64,000 nt of DNA from Ahaetulla prasina (GCF_028640845.1 NC_080540.1:160664438-160728437), one strand, 5' to 3'; counted from the first letter of the stretch, positions 1 to 11,684 are shown. Numbers and translations: made by a program. Notes: generated from the letters alone by a model not told the origin.

Positions 1-1959
1 CAATTGATAGGTGTTCCAATTTGACTCAAATTAGTATTTGAGAAGATTTCTGACAATGTGGAAAGAAGGTGTCAAGGCTGGCCTGGGGCACATCTCTAAT
101 TGTGTGTGAATTGGGTGTGTGGAGGGCGGGATGGAGAGTGTCAACTCTATATATTCCAAGGAGATGGCACAATTTAATAACTTTACTTTGGTTTACATTA
201 ATATAACAAATGATTTATAATAACAAGTATATTATGGCAAATAAGTAATATCAGTCTATCTGAGGTGTAAGAATTTTCCTGTGCCTCATCTTTGGAGAGA
301 TATACCATCTTAAAAAAATATTCCCATAATTCCAAGCAATCCCTGATAGCATCTCATGGTGCAAATTTACCTTTCTTCTGTATATACCTGTTTCCTATTT
401 TAAAACCTATAGGTGCAAATATACAGGAGAAGGAAGTTTTGCATATACAGAAGGCTCAAATAATTTAGGACTGTATGGATCAAAATAAAACCTTAGATTG
501 TTCTACATGCAAATACTGATGAATTACATGGATCTAAGCACTGGCTTAATGTGTCTTGCACAACTCAACTAATTAAATGACCCTGACCATTTTCAGGTTA
601 CCTGAAGTATTTCTAGAACCACCTAAAGGCCAGTCTATGTTGAATTCAGGATGTTACTTAAAAACAACTTGAATTGATTTCTGCTCAATTCAGGTGCCTG
701 GAGAAAACTAAGAATTAGTCCAACTGATAATATAATGTACTCTGCAGGGTTACTGCCATTCTCATAAGTAATTTCCTGAAATGTCTATTGTGTATTATTA
801 ACATAATATGAAAATTCTTTTTTCCATGAATTTTATGGACACTTTTCTTCCTTTTCATAATTCAGATTCAAAAAAGACAAAATGCAGCGGTTTGAAAAAA
901 AAATTACCCCTTCTAGGTGTAATAATGGTCATTAGATTAGATGGCTTTTAAAAATAAATTTCAATGAATTGATAGAGAATTCTTGGTATACAAGGAGGAC
1001 AATAAAATGCAGGGGTCCAGAAAAAGGAACGTTTTTTGTTCATGGGCAAACAGGATATAGTCATTTCCTCTGCATGTTACTTTGATTGATTTATTTCTTT
1101 AAAATTTCAATTAGAACATGCCTGGGAACAGGAAGCTTAGCTGGATGGTCTGTTTTAGCGACTGCTCATATGTTATAACTGAAGCTGTCCATTAATGGAC
1201 CCAATTCTTGACAAAGTCAGCTGATAACATGCCATGAATAATTATAAAGATTAGAAAGTTGATTTTCCTATGTAGCAGTATAAGAGGCTTGTGTAGATGC
1301 ATCTTGCACTGTATATATAGACATAAGACATATAGTTATCTTCTCTTCAAATTCCCTGCTGTCCATCTGAATAGCATTTTCAGAGCACTTTTGGCTAAAA
1401 GTTTGAAAGCAACCTGATGATCTAGACTTCATAAATTCAGGAAATCATAATATGGAACTGAGTAAATGAAAATATGAACGACGCCTGGGAAGAAGATAGT
1501 AAGAAGCTGAACCTTAGCCATTAGCCTGGTTAAATGGGAGAAGTGGATTCAGAATTCACTTCAGTGCTTAATTTTCCAGTTGCATGGCCGCTGTTCTCCC
1601 ATCTTCCCTGCTCACTGCCCTTGTTCAAGCAATGCGCAACTGAGAAAAGCCAGATACCATTTCCTGAACTCCTTCTGAGTGGTTTGACTTCCTCAGGCAA
1701 TTTCCGCTCCTTGAATCTGATTTGATGAGACACACTTTCATTTTGCCAGCAAATATAATCACTTCTTAAGTGTTCTGCTCCCTGATGCTTGCTTGATTGA
1801 AGGGAACTTTTGCCCTATTCCAAAGCTTGGCCAAAGCAGTCTAGAATGGAAGAGAGCTTATTACAGAGATGGTTTCCACAAACCCCCTAAAATGTCAGAT
1901 TTGCATAGGACCCACCAGGATTTCAGAGCTATCTTTTAAAACTCTGCCATGCTCCCATC
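1..1959. other. AT-rich non-coding stretch, no feature recognised
   Basis: No exon, repeat end or RNA gene could be recognised. Two opposing short open frames around 1530-1733 overlap each other, have no known motif and no splice context, and look like chance. Either upstream AGAP2 intron or intergenic DNA. Confidence 0.5.
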
Positions 1960-2092
1960 ACGGGTGGGTTCTACTTATCTTTACTACCAGTTTGCATTGT
2001 GCCCGTGCGCAAGTGCTCACTCTACTCGTTTCTGCACATACGCAGAAGAGTTTTGATGACGTTTGGGTCAGTGAGTGGAGCCTCCCGCCTGT
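1960..2092. mobile_element. hAT-like short element, fragment
   Basis: The block starts GGGTGGGTTCTACTTA and continues with a CpG-rich core (GCGCAAGTGC) and a GGAGCCTCCCGCC motif. The same order occurs in better preserved hAT-like copies of this window (4383-4575, 29969-30126). Only one end is present, so it is truncated or decayed. Confidence 0.5.
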
Positions 2093-2789
2093 CAGGGTTC
2101 CAAGGAAAACCCTCAATGAAATAAAGCTCTGAGGCTTGAGGTTCCTCCAAGTTCCAATTTATTAGAGATGTCATGTTGGCACAGCTGGGAAAACCTGAAA
2201 CTGAAAGCTTCCAGGTTTTTCACACCCAATTGACAGTTCATAGCCCTGCCCGACACCCACAAGTTCATCACATTGTCTAACCAACTCTTCACACTCAACT
2301 GGATACAATCTTCAGGCAGTTTCCATCAGATGCAGGCAAAAGTCCTTGAATACGGAATGTTGTTATGACTAACTTTCTACTGCTCCAACAACAACCCCCC
2401 CACAACTTCCCCAGCTAAAATATGTGGCAGTTAAGAAGCAAAAAAGAAAATTGACTTCCAAAACTGACACCGCTGGTTTTACTATCGGTTCTATAGAACC
2501 TGTCCAAACTGGGGCAACCCACACTGGCTTCCATGTAAAATAATAGCATAACTATTTTTGTTTCTCCTAACTGAGTTGTAGTTTGCTGGGAATAACCTGA
2601 AGCATTCTAAACGTTTTGGGGAGAAAGGTATTAGCACGCATGTTTCAACAAAAGTTGCAGTCACATGCTAAGACATAAAGATGTGGTCATGTGACCAGGT
2701 AATCACTTTGCTATGGATAGTTTCGGCCCCGGAATGACCCAAATAGCCTTTGTCCCTACAAATTGAACAATAAAAAAAGTAAGTCTCAG
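2093..2789. other. Non-coding; possible unclassified repeat at 2093-2420
   Basis: The part 2093-2420 (TGTCAGGG..., then TTTATTAG and a run of short C-rich segments) resembles in layout the segment 15000-15380, which suggests an old dispersed repeat, perhaps LTR-like on the minus strand. No protein is encoded. The remainder shows nothing recognisable. Confidence 0.3.
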
Positions 2790-3606
2790 TACTGATCATA
2801 TTTACAAGTCTTTTTTTATTTTACTTTTTCAGAGAAGATGCAGCAGCTCTTCACTTTCTCTTTTTATTATTTTATTAGTTTATAATATACAAAAATACAA
2901 AAGAAAATAGTAGGAAAATAAGGGAAGGAAAGGGGAAGGGGAAAGTGTAGGGCAAAAGGAAAAAAGAAAGTAAAGGCGCTGACTTCCAACACCTGTTGGT
3001 GCAGTAGAATAAAATAATAGCATCAAACCTCAACTTTTTACTTTTACATAATAATATAAGCTAGCCATTTCTATAACAACAAACCTATCTGATTGGTAAA
3101 ATCCAAAATCAACAAATTGTTTTTTTCGACCTCAAGCACAAAGTCCAGAAGTGGTTTCCAAGTAGAAACAAAATTAATTGCATTTTTCCTTTGATCTGGC
3201 CAATCAATCAGGCCATTTCTGCTAACTCCGTGTGCTAACTTTTGCAACCATTCATCCATTATAGGAATCAAAGCGTCCTTCCATTTTTGTGTTTAAAGTA
3301 ATCTTGATACTGTCAACATATAGAACATCAAAGTTCCAATTTTTCCCTGTCTTTTTCCATTAAACCCAAAAGAAAAGTTTCTGATTTTATTCTTATATTC
3401 ACTTTGAGAATTTTCTGTATTAAGATGTGAATCCTACTCCAATATTTCTTTGCTTTATCACATGTCCACCATAAATGGTTAAAGGTCCCTTCTTTACATT
3501 TGCATTTCCAACATTCATTTGAAATACATTTATACATTCTTGACAACTTATCTGTTGTTAAATACCAATTTAATTATAATTAAATTATTGTTAAATTATC
3601 ATTTAG

Positions 3607-4070
3607 AATAGAATTTTTTATTGGCCAAGCGTGATTGGATACATAAGGAATTTGTTTTGGTGCATATGTTCTCAGTGTATCTTCATTAAGATACAACACT
3701 TACAACACTTGATGATAGTCACAGGGTACAAATTTAACACTTAATGATAGCCATAGGGTATAAATAAGCAATCAGGAAACAATATCAGTATAAATCGTAA
3801 GGATACAAACAACAGAGTTACAGTCATACAGTCATAAGTGGAAGGAGATGGGTGATGGGAACGGTGAGAACATTAATAGTAGTGCAGATTTAGTAAATAG
3901 TTTGACAGTGTTGAGGGAATTATTTGTTTAGCAGAGTGATGGAGTTTGGGGAAAAACTGTTCTTGTTCTGGTGTGCAGTGCTCTATAGCGTCGTTTTGAG
4001 GGTAGGAGTTGAAACAATTTATGTCCAGGATGTGAGGGGTCTGTAAATATTTTCACAATCCTCTTTTTGA
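3607..4070 (-). mobile_element. Rex1/Babar-like LINE 3' end inserted in the L1
   Basis: Begins AGAATAGAATTTTTTATTGG and matches most of the better copy at 9659-10212 along its length. It encodes no intact frame. The heptamer CATTTAG occurs immediately before and after (3600-3606 and 4071-4077), consistent with a short target duplication inside the L1 sequence. Assignment to Rex1 comes from the related copy, whose minus strand reads DPSHPGHKLFQPLPSKRRYR. Confidence 0.7.
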
Positions 4071-4382
4071 CATTTAGTGAAAATGTTAGACCTTTTGTCC
4101 ACATATTTTCCCATTGTTCAGCATTACATTATATCCAAAGTTTCTTGCCTACTGAGTCATGCAATGCTTTACATATTCATTCCTCAAATTCAAATTCAAT
4201 AACAATTTATAGACCTTAGCAATAATGTGTTCATCACTACCTCACAGGAGGATTTCCAGTTCATTTTTCACAAAGTCAAACCCATTACTCTGACTTAAAT
4301 CTTTTTTTTCAATTGTAAATATGTAAACCAATGGCAGATACATCTTTCTAATTCTAATTTCTCTTTAGATTTGAGGATAGGA

Positions 4383-4575
4383 CAGGGGTGAAATTTACTT
4401 ACCTTTACATACCGCAAATGTGAGCGCGCACGCCTCCTCCACGCATGCGCAGAGCTTTCTGCGCATGCGCAGAGGGTCAAAAAACGGGATATGATGATGT
4501 CTGGGTGGGTGGGTGGAGCCTCCCGCGGCTACCGGTTTTCCCGAGCCAGATAGAACCGGCTGAATTTCACTATTG
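4383..4575. mobile_element. hAT-like non-autonomous element with perfect 8-bp duplication
   Basis: Starts CAGGGGTGAAATTTACTTACC and ends GAATTTCACTATTG, imperfect terminal inverted repeats. GGATAGGA flanks it on both sides (4375-4382 and 4576-4583), an exact 8-bp target-site duplication as hAT transposases make. The interior is CpG-rich with two GCGCATGCGCAGAG copies. It sits inside the minus-strand L1. Confidence 0.85.
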
Positions 4576-4682
4576 GGATAGGATCACCAAAATTAAAATA
4601 TATTATTTGACCGTAAGTCCAACAGTCTGGCTTCGTCACCATTTCCTTTCTAAAAAAAACTTCTTGGGGCAACCCCAGAAAG

Positions 4683-5165
4683 CGGGGGTGAAATGCTCCT
4701 GGTTCAGTCCTGATCGCGTGATCCTGTAGCGATGGGGGCGGATAGTTCAGAGAACCGGGTAGCAAAAATCCCTGACCCACCCCCACCGCCCATGCCTCGC
4801 TGTTCCTCCTTTCTGTTCCTGAAGCTCTCGGTGGTGATATAGCTGCAAACGGCCTTAAATGACTGCCGTGGCGCTTCAAAGGGCACACTACAGCTGATCA
4901 GTGCTGTAGGCAGCTAGTAGACCGGTGCCTCTATTTTTAAAGAAGGTAGACCAGTGCATTTCCAAAAAAAGGCAATTAGTAGACTGGTGCCTCTATTTTT
5001 AAAGACGTTAGATCAGTGCGCTCCCAAGTTTTGTATACTTTTTTAACATTTTTATTATTTATTATTATTGGCCATGCCCATTCAGTCACCTGACCACAAA
5101 GCCATGCCCACCAATTAAGCCACACCCACAGAAGTGGTAGGGAAAATTTTTAGATTTCACCCCCG
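4683..5165. mobile_element. hAT-like non-autonomous element, second insertion in the L1
   Basis: Ends CGGGGGTGAAATGCTCC and TTTTTAGATTTCACCCCCG are inverted repeats of the CAGGGGTGAAAT type. The flanks CCAGAAAG (4675-4682) and CCAGAGAG (5166-5173) match at 7 of 8 bases. Inside, a module with AGTAGACTGGTGCCTCTATT occurs twice (near 4914 and 4976). L1 coding sequence resumes directly after it. Confidence 0.75.
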
Positions 5166-5434
5166 CCAGAGAGGCATTTGCACATAAAACTTTGTTTTAC
5201 GTTTATGCCAAACTGTTAGGATGACACATCTAACAAAATGGGTATTATAATCAACATTTACTTTAACCTTGTCATACCATAAATAACTGTGCCATCAAAA
5301 TCTTAATTCATGGCCCTCTAAATCAAGTAGTAACCTCTTATACTTAATGTTAACCAACTCTTTTAGCCAGACCAAACAACAAGCATCGAAATATAATTTC
5401 AAATCTGGTAAGCCCAAACATCCTCTTTTCTTAG

Positions 5435-6087
5435 CACTGATCATGTTTATAAGTCTTGAGTGGAAAATTGTACCAGTTTTACACCATAACAAGACAATAT
5501 AAGTTACATTAAGAGTTAGGGCAACCTTTTTCCTTGGAAGCTTTGGAAAAAATTCTGAGTTTGCAGGGGTTTTTTTAATAGCCCATGAATATATTCCAAG
5601 CTATTTGTAAACATTTGTTATTTTGTGGTGTTTTATTTTGCTATGTGTTAGTAAATTTAAGTTTTGCTTTTGCTTCTATGCAGTCCTCAAGCGGTTTTCC
5701 CATCAAACATTCACTAGACATGGAGAGTTTAAGCTTCAGCAAGTTGGTTGCATCATATGCCCTCAGGCCATGCCCTGGGTCTTGTCAAACAGCTTAAATT
5801 TGAAGAGAACGATGTGCTACTTTGCTTACATTGGCCAAATATAGGGAAACGCTACAGAGTGTAATTTTTCCTCATTCTCTTGTAAAGTGGGCATAACCAT
5901 CTTAAAGACCGTAGAGATTTCTCCCCGTGGAACTTTCTAAGCATGATTATCTTTGTGCCTCTTGTCATGCACAAAATTTAAAAGATAACAAACGCTGTCA
6001 TAAATAATGGTTTTAGAAAGTCCAAGATTGACTTTGTAAACAAGATGTGGTTAACACATCCACAGTAGCTTCTATCAAACTGTGTTC
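5435..6087. other. Non-coding, no feature recognised
   Basis: After the presumed L1 target duplication the sequence shows no repeat ends, exon or RNA gene that I recognise. Two overlapping open frames near 5585-5844 in different phases are unsupported. Confidence 0.45.
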
Positions 6088-6095
6088 AACTAGAG

Positions 6096-6629
6096 CAGGG
6101 GTCTGCAACCTTAAACACTCAAAGAGCCATTTGGACCCATTTCCCACAGAAAAAAAAAAACACCGGGAGCCACAAAACCCTTCCCGTGCACGACTATTTC
6201 TTGAGCGGCCGCAAGACTAGCATATGTAGTTGAATTAAACATTCTGTTTTCTTCTGAAACTTTTCTTTTCTTGGATTTATCCATGGTTGGCCTACCAGGG
6301 GTTGAAAAGCTCAATAAATTGTGTGCCGGCGGGTGTCTCACATTGGCAGTTGTGAGGCATATTTTGAGTGACAGGGAGCCGCAGCAGAGGGGTGAAAGAG
6401 CCTCATATCTAAATGGTTGTCCACTAGGACTCCAAGATCCCTCTCACAGTTACTACTACTGAGCACATATCCGGTACCTGTGCATTTTGTTTTTTTGGCC
6501 TAAATGCTCCAACACTGGAAATTTTTAAGAAAATGTTGGATAACCATTTGTCTGAAATGATGTAGGGTTTCCTGCCTGGGCAGGGGGTTGGACTAGAAGA
6601 GCTCCAAGGTCCCTTCCAACTCTGTTGTT

Positions 6630-6662
<33 letters not shown>

Positions 6663-6698
6663 ACATGCGGCTCCAGAGCCACAGGTTGCTGACCCCCG
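6096..6698. mobile_element. hAT-like element carrying a nested CR1
   Basis: Ends CAGGGGTCTGCAACCTT and AGGTTGCTGACCCCCG form terminal inverted repeats. The flanking octamers AACTAGAG (6088-6095) and AACTAGAC (6699-6706) match at 7 of 8. The interior up to about 6399 belongs to the element (GAGCCACAAAACCC, GGAGCCGCAGCAGAGG), a CR1 copy occupies 6400-6662, and the end resumes with GCGGCTCCAGAGCC. No transposase frame is present. Confidence 0.85.
6400..6662 (+). mobile_element. CR1 LINE 3' end with inverted 5' segment
   Basis: 6505-6662 is the CR1 3' end in + orientation: TGCTCCAACACTGGAAATTT through GGGGGTTGGACTAGAAG, ending in a (TGA)n tail. Directly before it, 6400-6503 is a piece of CR1 in minus orientation: GTCCACTAGGACTCCAAG and GGCCTAAATG are the reverse complement of 41263-41361 in the longer CR1. 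This is the structure left by twin priming: the 5' part inverted, the 3' part direct, and about 495 bp of the element lost between. Confidence 0.8.
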
Positions 6699-6706
6699 AA
6701 CTAGAC

Positions 6707-7229
6707 ACTCTAATGAAAATGGGCTTATGAACATAGTTAAGTCAAAAGTGCTCCTTGAATTCCTGTTTGTTTGCATGTTATAGCCTTATCGACTGCTTCA
6801 GAACCATTTTGCACTCCAATATTACCTTAGTCTGAAATTCTCTTTTCTGGGGAAAAAATATTATATTTTATCTAATTTGGCTATACGTGACATTACTGAA
6901 AGCAAAGAAAGCCAGTTCTATGCAAGACTGTTACTTCCCTCACTCTAAATATTCCCATTTCCCTTCAGCCTCCTTTCCCACATTACGTTAAAAAAATCAG
7001 CTTTTCTAGAAAGCAAAAAAGTTTATTTAAATAATCTATTTTGACTTGACCCCCATTAGAATTTCCTGTTTCAACTCTAAACGTGTACTGACTCTGTGTG
7101 TGTTTGTGTGTGAATAGATTTTCACCACTCTTTGTTTAGCATGGCAAGTAGTAAAACAAGGTGTTGCTTAGAGATTTAAACGAGCATAAAAGTTAACTAA
7201 TACACATGCTTTTATGTCTTTCATCTAAA
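6707..7229. other. Non-coding, no feature recognised
   Basis: Contains a short GTGTGTGTTTGTGTGTG run near 7097 and otherwise nothing that I can name. Confidence 0.45.
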
Positions 7230-7440
7230 AGTAAAGGTAAAAAACAATGAATGCAGGTGACTGAGCATTTTTTTTTTTTACTTCTGTTCAATTCTGTCTG
7301 ACTCTCAGAGAGAGCCTCGTGACAAGTCCCTGCAATTTTTTTGGCAAGGTTTTTCAGAAGTTGTTTGCCACTGCTTTCTTCCTAGGGGCGAAAGAGAGTG
7401 ACAGATGCAAGACAGGCCTTAGGCACTAAATCAGCCCCCA
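7230..7440 (-). mobile_element. SINE with BovB-type tail, minus strand, diverged
   Basis: Starts with GTAAAGGTAAA, the reverse complement of a TTTACCTTTAC tail. It then has CTGTCTGACTCTCAGAGAG and TTTGCCACTGCTTTCTTCCTAGG, blocks I associate with squamate tRNA-derived SINEs mobilised by BovB. The tRNA-like head is not clear, so the 5' boundary is approximate. Confidence 0.5.
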
Positions 7441-8931
7441 CATGCCTTAGGCACTATAGAACTCATAGTCTCCTGGGGAAAGAATAAACACCCCGTGTTT
7501 ATTAAAAAGAGAAGCAGAGGTTGATAATGAAGAAACTCTTACTCTGAAAGTTAGAAAAAAGAACATTTTGGGTTAGCTTTATTTTCCTTTTGGACATGCT
7601 TACTTTCCACAAGAAATTGTCCAAACCTGACTGTTTTTTTAACTGGGCACTTCACAGATTATAGATGCGTAAAGCATCTGTCTTGTGTATGGTCAACTTT
7701 CTTTTATGTAGTGCAGCAAAACTGCAGTTTGAGATGGAAAATCCATATAAAGGGAGGAACAAGCATTTTTTTTTCCACATCCCTCTGGGCAAACCTTGTA
7801 TTTTCTGGAATACATTTTTAGAGTGCAAACCAGTTACACACAATAATTAACCAGGGAATGTAAGCACAGTAACTAGATGTAATTTTAATTTAATTTAAAT
7901 GCAAATGAAATCAAATTTAGTTTTTGTCTTGACTCCCACCTACTTTTTTGAGCGCAATCACAGGCATGGTATTCAAAGAACATTTGCAATTCTTGGCCTA
8001 AAAAAGTTACATGTCCCTGCTATAAGCAAAGTGTGGCCTGTTGATGAAGATCCATGTGTCTAAAACCTTAAAAAGGTTATGTGGAACATTTTGTTCAAGC
8101 ATGTGACTCTTGAATTTGTCAGTAACAATGAAGTTTCCCACAGTTGTGCAGTGGCTTATATAATACTATTTATTATGGCTTTTAGTTGGATCGGAATGGG
8201 TTTTCTTTTTCTTTTCAGAATCATAGAAATAAGATGGGCTATGATCTATAAATAAATAGATGTGTTTTGCTTTTACATTTGCTTAATTTTAAATTTGCTT
8301 AAATTGGTAAGAATGATAAGAGTGCATGTTGTAGAGCACGACATGAAGAAAAAAAATAAGTAGCAGCTGGCAACTTTCTCATTGTGGACAATTTGAGAAG
8401 CATCATTAAAAAGGCCAAAGTTTGAACGCTGACCAGAACCATTTTAATCAGTCCTCTCTAATATATATTTCAGCATCTGGAAGACTTAAATAGATTTACT
8501 TCAAGGCAGTACAACTAATTAGTTAAAATATATAATCTCAATTGAGATTTTACAGTATTTTAGGAACCAACACCGTGTAGTAGGCCATTGACCTCAGAGA
8601 ATTAAAAAGAAAAATGGGGAGGAAATTTGCCTTGGGATGTGGTAAGAAGAAAGAGAATGGGGAGATTTGAATGAACAGTATATTCCTGAGCATCTCAGTG
8701 TCTTTAAAAAGGAGGTTATTTTAGGTTATATTTGTGCATGTGTGTGTGTGTATGAGAGACTGCAAGAGACAGAAAAAGAGGGAGGGAGGGAGGGAGGGAG
8801 AGAAGCGGGGGGCAGTAGAACTGATTTTAACAGCACTTGCATATTCTATGCTAGTTTAAGACCAGCTCTGGACATCTGTGATTCTATAAGATCTGTTCTG
8901 TTTGAAATTTATTGTTGACTCAGTTGTAGTA
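7441..8931. other. Non-coding; simple repeat at 8728-8805
   Basis: No exon recognised. A GTGTGTGTGTGT tract passes into GA-rich sequence and an (AGGG)n run (AGGGAGGGAGGGAGGG) between about 8728 and 8805. The rest is AT-rich and unassigned. Confidence 0.45.
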
Positions 8932-8933
8932 TA

Positions 8934-9336
8934 CAAGTAGTCCTCGAATTACGACTACAATGGAGCCCAAAATTACTATTGTTAAGTCAGACATTTGTTA
9001 AATGAGTTTTGCCCCATTTTATGACCTTTCTTGCCATAGTTGTTAAGTGAATCACTGCAGTTGTTCAGTTAGTAACCTGGCTGTTAAGTGAATCTGGCTT
9101 CCACATTGACTTTGCTGGTTAGATGGTCGCAAACAGTGATCACATGACACCCCCCCCCGGGACATTGCAACTGTCATAAACATGAGTCAGTTGACAAGCA
9201 TCTGATTTTTTGTCATATGACCATGGGGAGGCTGCAACGGTTGTAACTATGAAAAACAATTGTCAGTCACTTTTTTCAGTACCGCTGTAACTTCGAACAG
9301 ACACTAAATGAATTATTGTAAGTCAAGGACTACCTG
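8934..9336. mobile_element. TA-flanked non-autonomous DNA transposon, copy 1 (Tigger-like ends)
   Basis: About 400 bp with inverted ends CAAGTAGTCCTCGAATTAC and GTAAGTCAAGGACTACCTG. TA lies immediately outside both ends (8932-8933 and 9337-9338), as for Tc1/mariner-type insertion. Internal landmarks shared by all copies: GTTAAGTGAATC, TTGACTTTGCTGGTTAGA, ATCACATGAC and ACTTTTTTCAGT. It encodes no protein. At least ten copies lie in this window in both orientations. Confidence 0.85.
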
Positions 9337-9373
9337 TAAAAGTAAAGCTGGTTTGTTTGTTTATAGTGGTGTG

Positions 9374-9510
9374 CAGTGGTGGGATTCAAGTAATTTAACA
9401 ACCGGTTCTCTGCCCTAATGATTTCTTCCAACAACCAGTTTGCCAAACTGCTCAGAAAATTAACAATCGGTTCTCCCGAAGTGGTGCAAACTGGCTGAAT
9501 CCCACCACTG
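9374..9510. mobile_element. hAT-like miniature element
   Basis: 137 bp between CAGTGGTGGGATTCAAG and GGCTGAATCCCACCACTG, inverted terminal repeats. The flanks GTGGTGTG and GTGGTACG match at 6 of 8. The interior repeats AACCGGTTCTC / AATCGGTTCTCCCG. The same element recurs at 58481-58617. Confidence 0.8.
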
Positions 9511-9658
9511 GTGGTACGGTTCTATAAAGATCATGTGGTGGGCCATTTGCCCTTTGGCAGAAATTCCTACCTAGACCTGCTTTCCATTCTCAGCTTGATT
9601 CTGTTCCGGATCTGATTTGTAGAAATCCAGTGCATTTTTTGTGTACAATATACACATA

Positions 9659-10212
9659 TAGAATAGAATAGAATAGAATTTTATTGGCCAAGTGTGATTG
9701 GACACACAAGGAATTTGTCTTGGTGCATATGCTCTCAGTGTACATAAAAGAAAAGATACGTTCATCAAGGTACAACATTTACAACACAATTGATGGTCAA
9801 TATATCAATATAAATCATAAGGATTGCCAGCAACAAGTTATAGTCATACAGTCATAAGTGGAAAGAGATTGGTTATGGGAACTATGAAATGATTAATAGT
9901 AGTGCAGATTCAGTAAATAGTCTGACAGTGTTGATGGAATTATTTGTTTAGCAGAGTGATGGCCTTCGGGAAAAAAACTGTTCTTGTGTCTAGTTGTTCT
10001 GGTGTGCAGTGCTCTATAGCGTCGTTTTGAGGGTAGGGGTTGAAACAGTTTATGTCCAGGATGTGAGGGATCTGTAAATATTTTCACGGCCCTCTTCTTG
10101 ATTCGTGCAGTATACAGGTCCTCAATTGAAGGCAGGTTGGTAGCAATTGTTTTTTCTGCAGTTCTAATTATCCTCTGAAGTCTGTGTTTTTCTTGTTGGG
10201 TTGCATAGATTG
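9659..10212 (-). mobile_element. Rex1/Babar-like LINE 3' end, minus strand
   Basis: On the minus strand, 10087-9893 reads DPSHPGHKLFQPLPSKRRYR and later TRHKNSFFPEGHHSA, the typical C-terminal end of Rex1/Babar-clade LINE proteins as I recall them. The 3' untranslated region ends in repeats of the GAATA unit (9659-9679), the short tandem tail of such elements. Strongly 5'-truncated. Related copy at 3607-4070. Confidence 0.75.
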
Positions 10213-11439
10213 TGACTATACATAGATTGTGTCAACTCCGAAGCGAACCTGGCTGAAGCCATCTTGTGCTGCCTCATAGTTGCCATGAAGCTTGAGAAGG
10301 GAAGGGGGAAGTAGATAGCCCGGCTAACAGTCAAAACGAAAAGTTTTCCTGAGGGAACCAAGGTCATTGTAACAGGCGACTGTGGAAAGAGGAGAGGAGC
10401 CTGCCATCCATCTTCATTGGACAATGTGACCGGTGACATTTGGGACGGGGGATTTTACTCTTTTAATTAGGTGAAAACCGCAAGAACTATTAGAGTTTGT
10501 TTTCACCAGTTGTGCCGATATGATGTAACCGATAAACATGTTCTTTGAGGAATTTACCTGCCTCAGAGTTCTGCTTGCTTTCAATGGGTGCGTTACTCGG
10601 AATGCTGACAGAATGAACTAAAGACAGCTTTGGGATACAGCGTTTTATTATTCCTTTTGTGTGAGGGGAATTTTTTTTTTTCCCCTGCAGGCACCATGGC
10701 AACTCAGAGTAGGACAGTATTTTTGTTCTTTCTTCTGATCATTTCAACACTTTTGAAGTGACCGCAGATTAATTTTCAAGTCCTTTTTCAAAAAAACTGA
10801 TGAATGGAAGTGCCCCAAAATTGTATCTGGCGATTTTCCTGCCAGGAAGAGGAGTGAGCTCCTTGCTCCAAGTCAATCTGCAACAGAATCAGTCGCAATA
10901 ACTTCTTTGGATGATTCCATAATTGCTCCCATCTACCCGGGTGCTGTTTCGGGCTGCTTGGCGTTTCTCTGCTTAACCTCCCACTCAGGGGCGTTCCCAC
11001 CCCATTCTCTTAGCAGCCTTAAAAAAAAAAAAAGGAGCTAATGACGGACAGGGGATGAACAATGCTGTTGGATCACCCCCATTGCAGTTCCACCCTCCAC
11101 CCGTTCCTCCTGGTGCCTTCGCTTCCACGGAGTTTGGCAGGGCCTGACACTGTAATGAGCTGCTTTGAGGGTGACTCAGAGCTTTGGAGCTGACAGTTAC
11201 TTTTCAGTTCTGAGCCCAGCGTCATCACCCACAATTGTGCCTTTGAAGATCTCTTCCCTCCGCTCTTTTTAGAGGAGGTAAACAGCTGCTCTTCTGTGTA
11301 CACAAAGTCCTCATGATCTAGGAGGAGATGTTCTCCGCCATCATTAGCCCATAGCCGACCAATCTATTTGTCTTCTCTCAGCTCTACCTGCCACTTTCCA
11401 GGGGGACCTTCTCAGAAAGTTGGAATGGTTGAGCAACCT
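10213..11439. other. Non-coding, no feature recognised
   Basis: More GC-balanced than its surroundings, with several unrelated short open frames on the minus strand that carry no recognisable domain. A poly-A run lies near 11022-11034. No repeat family identified. Confidence 0.4.
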
Positions 11440-11441
11440 TA

Positions 11442-11684
11442 AGAGCCATGGTGGCGCAGTGGTTAGAGTGCAGTACTGCAGGCTACTTCTGCTGACTGCT
11501 GATTGACAGCAGTTTGGCAGTTCAAGTCCCACCGGCTCAAGGTTGAATCAGCCTTCTATCCTTCCGAGGTCAGTAAAATGAGGACCCGGATTGTTGGCAG
11601 CAGTAGGTTGATTCTGTAAACCACTTAGAGAGGGCTGTAAAAGCACTGTAAAGTGGTATATATGTGCTATTGCTATTGCTATTA
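11442..11684 (+). mobile_element. tRNA-derived SINE, CTATTG-tail family
   Basis: Head GAGCCATGGTGGCGCAGTGG contains an A-box-like GTGGCGCAGTGG. GCAGTTCAAGTCCC supplies the B box, so the head is an RNA polymerase III tRNA-type promoter. The body runs through CCTTCCGAGGTCAGTAAAATG and GGGCTGTAAAAGCACTGTAAAG to a GCTATTGCTATTGCTATT tail. Other copies: 17210-17407, 33340-33556 (minus) and 60413-60657. Confidence 0.85.

Larger units (their letters stand above)
2813..5434 (-). mobile_element. L1 LINE, 5'-truncated, split by three later insertions
   Basis: Minus-strand L1 ORF2 C-terminal half in pieces. 5434-5295 reads SAKKRGCLGLPDLKLYF, the segment near 4250-4080 reads WARNFGYN, and 3546-3328 reads CWKCKCKEGTFNHLWWTCD, the Cys/His C-terminal module. 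The order on the minus strand is that of L1 ORF2. Nearly identical 22-bp repeats, ACTGATCATATTTACAAGTCT before 2813 and the same with two changes after 5434, look like the target-site duplication. Three younger elements interrupt it: Rex1-like 3607-4070, hAT 4383-4575 and hAT 4683-5165. It is dead: 5'-truncated and with stops between the pieces. Confidence 0.8.

Noticed and set aside
4529..4888. 119-codon minus-strand frame
   Set aside because: It spans the junction of L1 and two hAT insertions, so it cannot be one gene.
6525..6776. Minus-strand frame with a poly-His run
   Set aside because: The His run is the (TGA)n tail of the nested CR1 read on the other strand.
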